The position numbers and the translations under genes are program-made. Source: Actinoallomurus purpureus (GTDB taxonomy: Bacteria > Actinomycetota > Actinomycetes > Streptosporangiales > Streptosporangiaceae). From it: a DNA stretch of 64,000 nt. Where the stretch lies: NCBI RefSeq assembly GCF_024055795.1, contig NZ_JAMXMY010000024.1:94616-158615 (forward strand), read 5' to 3'. A model generated the notes under the pieces. It worked only from the letters and a program-made list of their open reading frames with translations, was not told the DNA's origin and made no database searches. Shown here piece after piece: positions 35,867 through 44,203 of this stretch (positions are counted from its first letter, which is position 1; each line of letters opens with the position of its first letter).

Positions 35867-37588
35867 TCAGGTGACCTTGGCGCAGAGGTTGCCGCCGCGG
35901 AAGTCCCAACTACGGGAGTCGGTGGGGCAGTCGCCGTTGGTGAGGCCGGTGACCTGGAGTATGTAGTCGAAAGCCTTCGGGACGGTGCTCTTGCCGCATC
36001 CCCACGAGGTCATCAGGCCGTGATTGTTGATGGCGATTCTGCCCTTTTGTGAGCCTTTCACGCCCAGGAAGCATTCGCCCACGCGGAGCTGGCGTTCCAG
36101 GCAAAGGTAGATCGCCTTCCCTCCGCTGACGTAGCTCCACGTCGATTCCCCGTCCAGGGACTTGGCGTCGCAGTCACTGACGCCGCCGCTGTGCGCCACC
36201 CTGGTCACTCGCACGTAGGCGTCCGTCCGGTCGCAGTCGACCGTGCTCGGTAGCTCCTTGCTCCAGTCGTTGAACTCGTACGGGTTCATGTACGCGTCCA
36301 GGCAGTCGCCGGCTGAGATGGCCTCGAACGCCTCGGCGGTGGGGTCGGGGGTCGGGGTGGGGTCCGGAGTCGGGCTCTCCAGCTCGGTGCCGGACGTCTG
36401 GGACACGGTCGCCCGGGCGATGCCGGAACCCGATGCGTCGGGCTTGTCCTTGTGGTTGGCGATGAACCAAATGGCCGCGCCGATCAGCAGGGCACCCACG
36501 ACCGCGGCCACCCCTTTGCCCGACGAGGGCTGCGTCGGCGGATTGCTCGACGGGGTCTGTGACGGGCGCGGAGGTGTTGGGGGACGCTGCGGCAGAGGCG
36601 GGGACTGCGGCGTGACGCGGAGTACGTCCGGCGGCAGGGGTACCTTCCCGGTGTCCCCTTTCTCGGCGGTCTGCGCATTGGCGGCTTTCGCGGCGGCGGT
36701 CAGGGCCTCGGTCTCCGTCACCCGGGTGGTGATCATCGTGGTGACGGGCGTGGGCAGCCACAGTCTGTCGCCTGCCGCCAACGTGGAACAGCGGTCGAGG
36801 AATTCTTCGACGCCGGGCCGGTCGTCCGGGTCCTTCTCCAGGCCGGCCGCGATCAGCGGGAGCAGCGACGCCGGTACGCCCGTCAGGTCCGGATCCTCGT
36901 TGACGACGCGGTAGCCGAGGGCTTCGCCCGGCCCCTCGCCGAACGGCCGCCGGCCGGTGGCGGCGAAGGCCAGCACGGCGGCCAGGCAGAACACGTCACT
37001 GGCCGGCCCGACCTCGTGGCCCCGGTACTGCTCGGGCGACATGTACCCGGGCGTGCCGACCACGCTGGTGCGGGTGGTCTGCGAAGTGGCGTCCATCGCG
37101 CGGGCGATGCCGAAGTCGATGATCCGGGGCCCGTTCGTGCCAAGCAGCACGTTGCCGGGTTTGAGGTCCCGGTGGACCACTTTTTGATTGTGGATCGCCG
37201 TCAGCCCTTCGGCCAGACCCGCGCCGAGCGCCGCCACCGACCGTTCGGGTAGCGCACCGTGATCGTCGACGGCCTCCTGCAACGACGGACCGGCGATGTA
37301 CTCGGTCACGAGCCACGGCGGGTCGGCATCGGTGTCGGCATCCACCACCTGCGCGGTGTGAAAGCCCCCGACGCGCCGTGCCGCCGCGACTTCCAGCGTG
37401 AACCGCCGTCGGAACTGCGGATCCTCGGCGAAGTTCGGGTGGATCACCTTGACCGCGACCGTACGTCCGCCCTGCGATCGGCCCAGGTAGACCCGACCCA
37501 TCCCGCCGGCTCCAAGCCGCGCCAGCAACCGGTACGGACCGACCCACTTCGGATCACCTGGCTGGAGAGGCTGCAGCCTGTCGCTCAT
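35867..37588 (-). CDS. Membrane Ser/Thr protein kinase (PknB-type) with Cys-rich extracellular domain
   Basis: About 573 residues. Kinase domain about 18-280 with GAGGMGRVYLG, VAVKVI, VVHRDLKPGNVLL, DFGIARAMDA and GTPGYMSPEQYRG, all intact. A Thr/Ala and Pro-rich cytoplasmic linker (about 285-365) precedes one transmembrane helix (GVAAVVGALLIGAAIWFIA). The extracellular part has eight or so cysteines (AGDCLDAYMN, VDCDRT, VSDCDAK, LCLERQLRVGECFLGVKG and so on), suggesting a disulfide-stabilised sensor. The ATG is chosen over the adjoining GTG because GACGAGG is better spaced. It borders att copy 4. Confidence 0.9.
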   Translation of the reverse strand: MSDRLQPLQPGDPKWVGPYRLLARLGAGGMGRVYLGRSQGGRTVAVKVIHPNFAEDPQFRRRFTLEVAAARRVGGFHTAQVVDADTDADPPWLVTEYIAGPSLQEAVDDHGALPERSVAALGAGLAEGLTAIHNQKVVHRDLKPGNVLLGTNGPRIIDFGIARAMDATSQTTRTSVVGTPGYMSPEQYRGHEVGPASDVFCLAAVLAFAATGRRPFGEGPGEALGYRVVNEDPDLTGVPASLLPLIAAGLEKDPDDRPGVEEFLDRCSTLAAGDRLWLPTPVTTMITTRVTETEALTAAAKAANAQTAEKGDTGKVPLPPDVLRVTPQSPPLPQRPPTPPRPSQTPSSNPPTQPSSGKGVAAVVGALLIGAAIWFIANHKDKPDASGSGIARATVSQTSGTELESPTPDPTPTPDPTAEAFEAISAGDCLDAYMNPYEFNDWSKELPSTVDCDRTDAYVRVTRVAHSGGVSDCDAKSLDGESTWSYVSGGKAIYLCLERQLRVGECFLGVKGSQKGRIAINNHGLMTSWGCGKSTVPKAFDYILQVTGLTNGDCPTDSRSWDFRGGNLCAKVT

Positions 37589-37886
37589 CACACCTCGTCA
37601 GAAGAACGCAAATGTTTCTTTAATGACCATCTTGCCAGGGAACGGCACATCCTGGCCATGGGCGGCCCCCCGCTTCGCCGAGGAATCGGCCGCATGATGC
37701 ATGGCGGGGCGGCCATCGTGACCGGGGTCGCGGCGATCTCCACATCCCGCTCCCACCGAGCGTTCAGGTAGATCCGTGCCGCCCTGGTCAAACGCGCGCC
37801 GCAGTAGCCCGCTCCGGCACGGCAGCCCCGCTCACGTCATCTCCTGACCAGGGATTCGACAGGCCCCGGGCTGCGATGATGGCCAG
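37589..37886. other. Intergenic region between kinase and cREC genes
   Basis: About 300 bases, no gene seen. It holds the two divergent promoters. Confidence 0.4.
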
Positions 37887-38225
37887 GTGAACGAGGGCTC
37901 AGCAGAACGGATGCCGGTCATCCTCGGCATTGACGACCTGCGCGCTTTGCCAAGGGCCACGCAGGTCGCCCGCACGAGCCTTGAGGGCATCCTGCTGCTT
38001 GAAGAAAATCGAGACCATGAGATCGACGAACTCTGGCTCGACCACGACCTGGGCGGCGACGACAGCATCATGCCGGTCGTGGCCCTGCTCGAAGAGGCAG
38101 CTTTCGACGGCCGGCCCTTCAACATCGGCATGATCTTCGTCCATAGCGCCAATCCGAGCGGCGCTGAGGTGATAGTCCGAGTCCTGAAGCGTTGGAACTA
38201 CCGAGTCCGGCGGGCAACCGTCTAG
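37887..38225 (+). CDS. Cyclic-phosphate-processing receiver-like (cREC) domain protein
   Basis: 112 residues from a GTG. VILGIDDLRALPRATQVART has the acidic pair near the start, DELWLDHDLGGDDSIMPVVA carries LDHDLGG where response regulators keep the phospho-acceptor aspartate, and MIFVHSANPSGAEVIVRVLK is the beta4/alpha4 segment. This is the cREC subfamily of receiver folds, single-domain and often encoded with mobile or RNA-processing genes. No kinase or output domain is linked. Neighbouring genes are accessory-type, so a phage- or RNA-related role is possible (inference). Confidence 0.65.
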   Translation: MNEGSAERMPVILGIDDLRALPRATQVARTSLEGILLLEENRDHEIDELWLDHDLGGDDSIMPVVALLEEAAFDGRPFNIGMIFVHSANPSGAEVIVRVLKRWNYRVRRATV

Positions 38226-38398
38226 AGTCCACGAGTCGCATGACCAGCACGGTTGTTGGGCCACCAGCAGTGTTTCAACAGTCCGTTGCCTAGGCGCCCC
38301 GAGAGCGAGTCGCTCTTACAGATGGCTCCGGCGGGGGCGCGGAGGCTCAGGTCAGCGCCCTTATCCGCTCGGTCCGGAGTGATCGTCCTGCTAGCGCC
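38226..38398. other. Short intergenic region
   Basis: No gene or named element seen. Confidence 0.3.
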
Positions 38399-38875
38399 TC
38401 AATGATCCGCGAGGCCTCGATCCACCGCCCCGCCGTGCGGCTCATCGTGAACCGACTGAGTCGGCCAGGAGTTCCAAATAAACGAGTCCCGCCAACCTGG
38501 CAACCGGTACAGCCACATCGTGAACGTCTGGAATATCAGCCGAAGACTCCGACTAGAAGTCTGAAAATGAGTATCGGCATCGCCCTCCCGGTACTCGAGC
38601 CAGTATGCGCCGTCATCCTGAAGGTAGGCCTGCATGTAGTGCTCATCGTTCTCGGCATCAAGCCGCTCCACGATGACGAACCGATTGGCAGAGGTCAGGC
38701 CGCTCAGCAGCGCGCGGATATCCTCCGAGGTCGGCCCACCTATCACCTCACCGCGCTCATTCGATGCGCGTGCCCGCAGATCCACGAGGAGAAGGTAACA
38801 ACTTCTGGCTTCCCGGACAGCCGGAGCGAGGATCGCCCAGCGTGTGGACGCGGGGTGAGGTGGAAGCCTGGTCAT
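38399..38875 (-). CDS. Imm1-like immunity-type protein
   Basis: 158 residues from ATG 38875. The core reads FVIVERLDAENDEHYMQAYL, then GAYWLEYREGDADTHFQTSS and LYRLPGWRDSFIWNSW, closely following the pattern of actinomycete Imm1-type proteins, in which an EYRxGDADxHF segment precedes a hydrophobic helix and a Trp-rich end. The first 35 residues (MTRLPPHPASTRWAILAPAV) look non-native and the true start may be near 38780. No toxin with a matching C-terminal domain is in the window, so it is an orphan. Family call is moderate. Confidence 0.55.
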   Translation of the reverse strand: MTRLPPHPASTRWAILAPAVREARSCYLLLVDLRARASNERGEVIGGPTSEDIRALLSGLTSANRFVIVERLDAENDEHYMQAYLQDDGAYWLEYREGDADTHFQTSSRSLRLIFQTFTMWLYRLPGWRDSFIWNSWPTQSVHDEPHGGAVDRGLADH

Positions 38876-39241
38876 CCGCGAAGCTCCGCTACGACGACCG
38901 TCCGCGATCTGTAGCGCGATCCATGCATCCCCTTATCCAGCCGATGCGATACTCCTCGGTTGCCGTGGCGCTGGCCTTGTGGTGCGCTGGTCAACTCCAT
39001 CCGCGCAGCCTCATGGCCCCGTCTCCACGCGTCAGATTTGCCGACATCTGAGACCGGCGCATCTGACGGAAGCAGAGCGGCGGTGGCGATGACGATCAGC
39101 AACGCACCGATGCTCCTATAACCCGGCACTCCTCGTAGTGATCGACCGCTGAAGCGCACGGGAGCATCGTAGGGCGTGTGCGCCTTCACCTCTGGTGCTT
39201 GGACCGCTTCCCGGTGGGGCGACGCCAGACGAACGACTCCG

Positions 39242-39300
39242 TGCCGCAGCCGTGCGGTGTTGGCGCCGATCCCTCCGGCTGCGCCGGTCGGGTGACCCAC
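39242..39300. repeat. Second copy of the hairpin-linked conserved block
   Basis: 59 bases beginning TGCCGCAG and containing CGTGCGGTGTTGGCGCCG, CCCTCCGG and CGGGTGACCCAC, matching 33839-33905 at roughly three-quarters of positions outside the stem loop. The 5' stem (GCCGCA/TGCGGT) is kept while its loop differs in length. Non-coding. Confidence 0.5.
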
Positions 39301-39357
39301 GGTGGGTGGCATCGGTTCGGGCCATCTGCCTGAGCTCACGGACGATGAAACGACTTA

Positions 39358-39768
39358 CTAGACATGAATGAACCGCTGTGATCCGCTATTTCCCATTACA
39401 TCAAGTTTGAAGCTCTTCTGCCATCCGAAAGGCGTCATCTCGACCTGGCAGGGGATGCTCTCCATGAGTCGATCACGCAGGGCGGCGATGGCCTGATGCG
39501 ATTCTTCAATCGACGCTAGTGTATGTGATAGATGTGCGAAACCGTTGATTACGATGGACTTGGCATTGGTCTTGCGAAATACTCTGCGTACCGCCTTCGC
39601 CGCGTGGCGGACCTTTTTTGAGTCTCCAGGTTCAATCGTGACGAGAAGCAGCAGGCAATGGTCCCAATTGAGTGACGGCAGCGCCGTATTCTCGAGTTCG
39701 ACGCTGGATTGCGTGGGATACTCCAAAACATATTCGGTGGCCCGGCATTCGAGGCATAGGATCTTCAT
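39358..39768 (-). CDS. Free-standing threonyl-tRNA synthetase editing domain
   Basis: 136 residues, the size of the archaeal-type ThrRS editing domain alone (tRNA-Thr_ED family). MKILCLECRATEYVLEYPTQ gives the first strand; KSIVINGFAHLSHTLASIEE and MESIPCQVEMTPFGWQKSFK then LDVMGNSGSQRF match the conserved HLS..LAS and PFGWxKxF blocks, which form the D-aminoacyl/seryl-tRNA(Thr) deacylase pocket. The protein has no catalytic synthetase module. It is noticeably lower in GC than its neighbours. Likely role is to clear mischarged tRNA-Thr; the trigger for carrying it is unknown. Confidence 0.75.
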   Translation of the reverse strand: MKILCLECRATEYVLEYPTQSSVELENTALPSLNWDHCLLLLVTIEPGDSKKVRHAAKAVRRVFRKTNAKSIVINGFAHLSHTLASIEESHQAIAALRDRLMESIPCQVEMTPFGWQKSFKLDVMGNSGSQRFIHV

Positions 39769-40059
39769 TCGTGTACGCAGCCTAGATTTGTGGGAGGCGA
39801 AAATTGCTGGTTGATGGGTTCGTCGCGGGTGCCGTCATTGGTCCCGGCGCCAACGAACTAGGTCGGTGCGGCGCGAGTTGGCCGGGAGTATTTCGGATCT
39901 GGATGCGGATTGAACACGGTCAGGAGGGCGCCGACTACCTTTCGTTAGACGGCGTCGGGAAGGCGACACCGTCTACAAGATCTGGCCCGTTATGATAGCT
40001 CTCTGCGCTATCGTCCCGGGCCGCGTTGAGATCACAGGTATCGAAAGGATCGCGTCCTG
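39769..40059. other. Intergenic region with no supported gene
   Basis: About 290 bases, lower in GC than the chromosome average; no gene or element recognised. Confidence 0.4.
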
Positions 40060-40320
40060 ATGAACAGCGACGCAACGGTCCCGGCCTGCAGTCACTGCGG
40101 CGACCAAATCATCCCGAGCCTGGTCTTTGGCAGAGTTGTCTGGGTGACGGCAAGTCCATTCAGCGCTTCTCTATGCCAGCTGAGGGCGATCGCAGGGAGG
40201 ATGCAAGTGATTCGTGCATTACCACGTCGGCTGATATGCGGTCCAACTGAGCCTGGTCGGGGTCCGTGTCACGGTGACCCGAGGGCGCCGGAGTGTGGTC
40301 GTCGCCGGTTCATTCGGTAG
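40060..40320 (+). CDS. Small protein with N-terminal CxxC, possibly frameshifted
   Basis: 86 residues from ATG 40060. MNSDATVPACSHCGDQIIPS begins like a small actinomycete zinc-ribbon protein with one CxxC, but the expected second cysteine pair is missing and the frame continues as basic, low-complexity sequence (MQVIRALPRRLICGPTEPGR). A frameshift near 40185 would explain this. Treat as doubtful. Confidence 0.35.
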   Translation: MNSDATVPACSHCGDQIIPSLVFGRVVWVTASPFSASLCQLRAIAGRMQVIRALPRRLICGPTEPGRGPCHGDPRAPECGRRRFIR

Positions 40321-40402
40321 CGGTCCGCACCTTGTTCGGGTGAGGACGCATGCGTTCGCTGGGCTGCCGGTGAAGTCAGCGATGAGCAACTAGAATCCGT
40401 AC

Positions 40403-40687
40403 ATGGATCTCAAAGACGCGTCGCGTATGGTCCTCATGGAATCCACCCCGCACACGGATCTGTGGAACGTCACTCAAGCCGTGTATGACGACTTCTCCGC
40501 TGGTCGCGAGGTCCCCTGCGTCGCGCTGACCGGCATGCTCACCGAAGCCAGCCGCAAAGGCGTCCTGCTCAGACTCAAGCAGAGGCACGGCGACGACGCG
40601 GTCAACGACATGATCACCGTGCTCGCCCATGAGGCGGACCGACAACGCACCCTCTCCGGGGACCTCCTGCCCTCAAGGCGGCGTTAG
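40403..40687 (+). CDS. Small hypothetical protein
   Basis: 94 residues, mostly helical: MDLKDASRMVLMESTPHTDL, then TGMLTEASRKGVLLRLKQRH and AVNDMITVLAHEADRQRTLS, with a basic end. No transmembrane segment or catalytic motif. The ATG is well placed and the codon use is normal for the genome. Unknown function. Confidence 0.6.
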   Translation: MDLKDASRMVLMESTPHTDLWNVTQAVYDDFSAGREVPCVALTGMLTEASRKGVLLRLKQRHGDDAVNDMITVLAHEADRQRTLSGDLLPSRRR

Positions 40688-40851
40688 GCGCCTGGCCTGA
40701 CAGGACGGGCCCTCGGTGAGGCGTTTCCGACTCTGGGATGGGGGCCACCGCCGGGCATCGGTGACGGGCGTGCCGCGTGGGCGGCACACCGGTCGATCAC
40801 TCCGGACTGTCGCCGGCCGGCGGGGGCCCAGTCGGGCACGGAGCGCCGTCT
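40688..40851. other. Convergent intergenic region
   Basis: No gene; a GC-rich stretch between convergent stops. No clean terminator. Confidence 0.3.
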
Positions 40852-41559
40852 CTACCACGGGACCGGTGTTCCGTCCCAGGAGAAGAACTCTCCGGAGGGG
40901 CCGTCGTCCGGTAGCAGCGCCAGTCGGACCGCGCCCGCCGCGGCCTCGGCCGGGTCGCCGCCGCTGGCAGCGGCCGTGGCGTTGAGGTCGGTCCGGCGCA
41001 GGCCGGGTGCGAGCGTGTTGACCTTTATGCCGTCATCGGCCAGGGCGTGGGCGTAGTACACGGTCAGCGCGTTCAGCGCCGCCTTGGACGACCGGTAGGC
41101 GGCGTAGGTGCCCCGATGCGGGAACTGCGACCCGGTGCCCCAGGTCAGCGATCCGGTACCGCTGGACACGTTCACGATCCGGGGGTGGGCGGACCGTCGC
41201 AGCGCCGGCAGGAAGGCGTTGGTCACCGCGACCACCCCGAAGACGTTCGTCTCGTAGATGCGGCGGAAGGTATCGATGTCCTCGTGGTCCGGTGTCTTGG
41301 CGTCGCCCGAGATGCCGGCATTGTTGACCAGGATGTCCAGCGCGTCGACCTGACGCGCGGCGTCCGCGATGCTCGCGGCGTCGGTCACGTCCAAGACGAG
41401 CGGCCGGGCGTCGCCGCCTATCTCCTCGACGGCGCGTTCTCCGCGCGCTGCGTCGCGCGAGCCGACGTAAACGGTGAGGCCCGCGTCCGCGAGCTGACGC
41501 GCGATCTCCTTGCCGATGCCCTTGTTGGCGCCGGTGACCAGCGCGATCGAGTTGTCCAT
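40852..41559 (-). CDS. Short-chain dehydrogenase/reductase
   Basis: 235 residues, classical SDR. Cofactor motif VTGANKGIGKEIARQL, LVNNAGISGD, the catalytic serine region IVNVSSGTGSLTWG, and YAAYRSSKAAL with the YxxxK pair. VGSRDAARGE after strand beta2 (Arg) favours NADPH. Substrate unknown. Divergent from an XRE/MmyB-type regulator 79 bases away, a pairing seen often in actinobacteria in which the regulator represses the reductase gene. Confidence 0.93.
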   Translation of the reverse strand: MDNSIALVTGANKGIGKEIARQLADAGLTVYVGSRDAARGERAVEEIGGDARPLVLDVTDAASIADAARQVDALDILVNNAGISGDAKTPDHEDIDTFRRIYETNVFGVVAVTNAFLPALRRSAHPRIVNVSSGTGSLTWGTGSQFPHRGTYAAYRSSKAALNALTVYYAHALADDGIKVNTLAPGLRRTDLNATAAASGGDPAEAAAGAVRLALLPDDGPSGEFFSWDGTPVPW

Positions 41560-41638
41560 GCGATCGAGGGTGCCTGGCGGCATTGCGGCCGATCCAGGGA
41601 CAATCGATACCAGGAGAAGGGGACCAGGGAGGTACGCG

Positions 41639-42472
41639 ATGGCCAGACGGGAACTGGCCCGTTTCCTGCGTGACCGGCGGGAAGGGCTGCACCCGGAGAA
41701 CATCGGCCTGCCCGCGGGGCCCCGCCGCCGTACGCCGGGGCTGCGTCGTGAGGAGGTCGCCGACCTGGCCCGCATGTCGGTCGACTATTACGTCCGGTTG
41801 GAGCAGGCGCGTGGGCCGCGCCCGTCACCGCGGATCCTGGAGTCCCTGGCGGATGCGCTCCGGCTCGCGCCCGCCGAGCGAACGCACTTGTTCCGGCTGG
41901 CGGGCGTGGCCCCGGAGCCGCCCGCCGGACCGCCGCGGGAGGTCCGCCCGTACGTGGCGGGACTGCTGCACCGCATCCCGGAGACGGCGGTGGTCGTCAC
42001 CGCGGCCACGTACGACGTGATCGCCTGGAACCCGCTCGCCGAAGCGCTGCTCGGTGACCTTCGCGCCCAGCCCAACCTTGCCCGGCGGCGTTTCCTGTTC
42101 CGCGATCAGGTGCTGACCACGGGCCATGAGGAGTTCGGGGAGTTCGCCGTGGCGCGGTTGCGGGCCGCCGCCGACCGGTATCCCCGTGATGCGGCCCTCG
42201 CCGCCCTGCTGGCCGAACTCAGCGCGGGCAGCGTGGAGTTCAACGAGATCTGGGCCACCAACCCGGTCCGCGCACCCGGCCACCGGACGAAGACCATGGT
42301 GCACCCCGAACTCGGCCGGCTGCGCATAAACTGCGACGTCCTCACGGTTCCGGACGACGACCAGCAGGTCGTGTTCATGACCGCCGACCGGGACACGCCG
42401 ACCGCCCGCGCCCTGCGCCACCTGGCCGCCCAGGTCGCGGCGACGTTGTCGGTCAAGGCGTCGGCGGGCTGA
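41639..42472 (+). CDS. XRE-family regulator with MmyB-like ligand domain
   Basis: 277 residues. N-terminal HTH with [40 protein letters not shown] and DYYVRLEQARGPRPS, the signature start of this group, followed by an MmyB-like PAS-type sensor domain (TYDVIAWNPLAEALLGD, RFLFRDQVLTTGHEEFGEFA, HRTKTMVHPELGRLRINCDV). Binds a fatty-acid-like ligand in some relatives. RBS AGGGAGG precedes ATG 41639. It probably regulates the divergent SDR gene. Confidence 0.92.
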   Translation: MARRELARFLRDRREGLHPENIGLPAGPRRRTPGLRREEVADLARMSVDYYVRLEQARGPRPSPRILESLADALRLAPAERTHLFRLAGVAPEPPAGPPREVRPYVAGLLHRIPETAVVVTAATYDVIAWNPLAEALLGDLRAQPNLARRRFLFRDQVLTTGHEEFGEFAVARLRAAADRYPRDAALAALLAELSAGSVEFNEIWATNPVRAPGHRTKTMVHPELGRLRINCDVLTVPDDDQQVVFMTADRDTPTARALRHLAAQVAATLSVKASAG

Positions 42473-42506
42473 CCTCCCAGTCGGCTGTCCAAGAAGGGGA
42501 TGCGTG

Positions 42507-42884
42507 TCAGGAACTGGGCCGGGGGCGTGCGTTGCGTAGTCGGATTCCGCTGAATTCCAGCGTGCTTTCGATGACTGCGTCCCAGAACTCCCAGAGGTTC
42601 TCGAGGACCCGGAGTTGTATGCCTGCGGCCTCGTGCAACTGCAGCAGGTCGCCCACCGGCTCGGGCGGCCCGAGCGGTTCGACCGGCTCAGTCGAGACGA
42701 CCGCGTACGGTGTCGGTTCCCCGATCGGCCGGAACGATGAGGCGGGCAGTCGGTACGCGAACAGCCGTACGTCGAGCAGCCGGGTCACCCAGCCGTATTC
42801 GATCGCATGGACACGAGTGCCGCCGCCAGGGCCGATGATCCGCTCGCGGTCGGCGTCCGAGGTGCCGGGGCCGACCCATGTCAT
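42507..42884 (-). pseudogene. 5'-truncated DUF6886-like gene
   Basis: The ORF from ATG 42884 gives 125 residues (MTWVGPGTSDADRERIIGPG, THEN VHAIEYGWVTRLLDVRLFAY, LPASSFRPIGEP). In the same frame the sequence upstream continues as RYEGARAPDYWFPRDCPRAM, which I recognise as the block before TWVG in DUF6886 proteins, until a TAG in frame about 75 bases upstream. The N-terminal third of the family is therefore missing. Either the gene is decayed or it uses a short form. Family from memory, moderate certainty. Confidence 0.5.
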
Positions 42885-42959
42885 CGCCCGTGGGCAGTCG
42901 CGGGGGAACCAGTAGTCAGGGGCACGCGCGCCTTCATAGCGTCGATTCGAAGGCGGCGC

Positions 42960-43226
42960 CCGCTATCGGCGACGTACAGAATGCTCGGTAATCGTCGCGG
43001 CAGGTCAGGACGACCCTCGTGTACGGCCGCCAAATCGGCCTCTTTGCCGAGCAACCCGCCCACCAGCGCCAATGGCAGGTCGCCACGGTGTGACCCGGCC
43101 GGCCGCCTCCGTGCGCGTTGACAGCGTCGGTGGATCCGAACCCGGTCCGGAGAGCGCGAATCGTGGGCGAGGACGCGCGGCGTCACGACCAGAGGCCGTA
43201 GCCACAGATGCTGTCGCTGCCGGAGT
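42960..43226. other. Non-coding stretch
   Basis: No gene supported; frames on either strand lack family motifs and start signals. Confidence 0.35.
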
Positions 43227-43730
43227 ATGGCGGTCATGGCGTGGTATTCGACGGTATTGCCGCTGGCCGGCGTGGCCCTTGGGTCGGCCGGCGCTCTGGT
43301 CGGCCAGTACCTCACGACCCGAGTCGATGTGCGCCGGGAGCGGCACGAGCAGTTGGCGGTGGAGCGGGCCGAGCGCAAGGAGGCGATCCTGAGTTTCCTG
43401 TCCGCCGCGCAGAGCGCGGAGCAGCTACTGGATCGCCGAGAACACCCTGCCTCGGGGCAGGACGACGGTGAGGTGTGGGATCAACTCCATGCCCTGTGGC
43501 TCACCAAGAAGGCATGTGAACTCGTGTGCTCGGCCGATGCCGCCCAGGCCGCCCACGACTACACGATCGCCCTACAAAGTCTGCTTCGCTCCGGGTCTCC
43601 CATGGAAGGGACGACGAGTAAGCGGGAGCTACGGCACGCGTTCATGGAAGCGGCCAGGGGAGAACTGGGCGTCGATGGTGGGCCTCTTCGGCGCGGCCCA
43701 CGGCCACCGTCCACGGATCCGCATCGTTGA
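43227..43730 (+). CDS. N-terminally anchored membrane protein of unknown function
   Basis: 167 residues with one transmembrane helix at the start (WYSTVLPLAGVALGSAGALV), followed by a long positively and negatively charged helix (RVDVRRERHEQLAVERAERK) and a helical domain. The look is of a short coiled coil hung from the membrane. The C-terminal 25 residues are basic and Pro-rich, perhaps from run-on translation. The family is common in actinobacteria and unassigned. Confidence 0.6.
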   Translation: MAVMAWYSTVLPLAGVALGSAGALVGQYLTTRVDVRRERHEQLAVERAERKEAILSFLSAAQSAEQLLDRREHPASGQDDGEVWDQLHALWLTKKACELVCSADAAQAAHDYTIALQSLLRSGSPMEGTTSKRELRHAFMEAARGELGVDGGPLRRGPRPPSTDPHR

Positions 43731-43816
43731 GGGGGCACCGCCCCTTTCCGTACGTTCCGGAACGGTGATGCTCCTTTTCTAGGCGGGCAGCGGTCTGGCC
43801 GACCCCACCAGGGGGA

Positions 43817-44167
43817 TCAACGGGTGGGCTCGCCGGTCGGGCACCAGACGGCCAGCTCGCAGCCTCCCGGTTCGCGGAAGTGAAAGCGCCGGCCGCCGGG
43901 GAAGTCGAACGGCTCGACGGTGACGACTCCGCCGGCGGCCTCGATGGCCTGTCGCGCGGCTTCGAGATCGTCGGCGTGGATGGCCACCAAGGGCGCGGTC
44001 GGCTTCTCGCCCGAATCCGCCTGGAAGCCGAGGCCGACCCCTCCGCCGTGCACATCGACATAGTCGGGGCCGTACGAGGTGGTCGTCCAGCCGAACGCCT
44101 CCTCGAAGAATCGGCCGGACCCGGAAGCGGAGCCGGAGGGGAACTCGACGAAGTCGACCGTGTACAT
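43817..44167 (-). CDS. VOC-superfamily (glyoxalase-like) protein
   Basis: 116 residues. One VOC module pair: MYTVDFVEFPSGSASGSGRF (betaalphabeta start), YVDVHGGGVGLGFQADSGEK, PLVAIHADDLEAARQAIEAA and FPGGRRFHFREPGGCELAVW with the metal-ligand style histidine/glutamate positions. Metal-dependent dioxygenase, lyase or antibiotic-binding roles exist in the family; nothing selects one. I start at ATG 44167; an upstream GTG frame adds ten residues. Confidence 0.85.
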   Translation of the reverse strand: MYTVDFVEFPSGSASGSGRFFEEAFGWTTTSYGPDYVDVHGGGVGLGFQADSGEKPTAPLVAIHADDLEAARQAIEAAGGVVTVEPFDFPGGRRFHFREPGGCELAVWCPTGEPTR

Positions 44168-44203
44168 GCGCGGGACCATACGCGTCGCCACCGACAATGC
44201 GCC

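Noticed and set aside
38872..39339. A 155-codon minus-strand frame upstream of the Imm1-like gene
   Set aside because: Low-complexity start, no start signal; overlaps the conserved non-coding block.
42881..43378. A 165-codon minus-strand frame upstream of the DUF6886-like gene
   Set aside because: Basic, low-complexity start and no start signal; the DUF6886-like homology is in a different frame.
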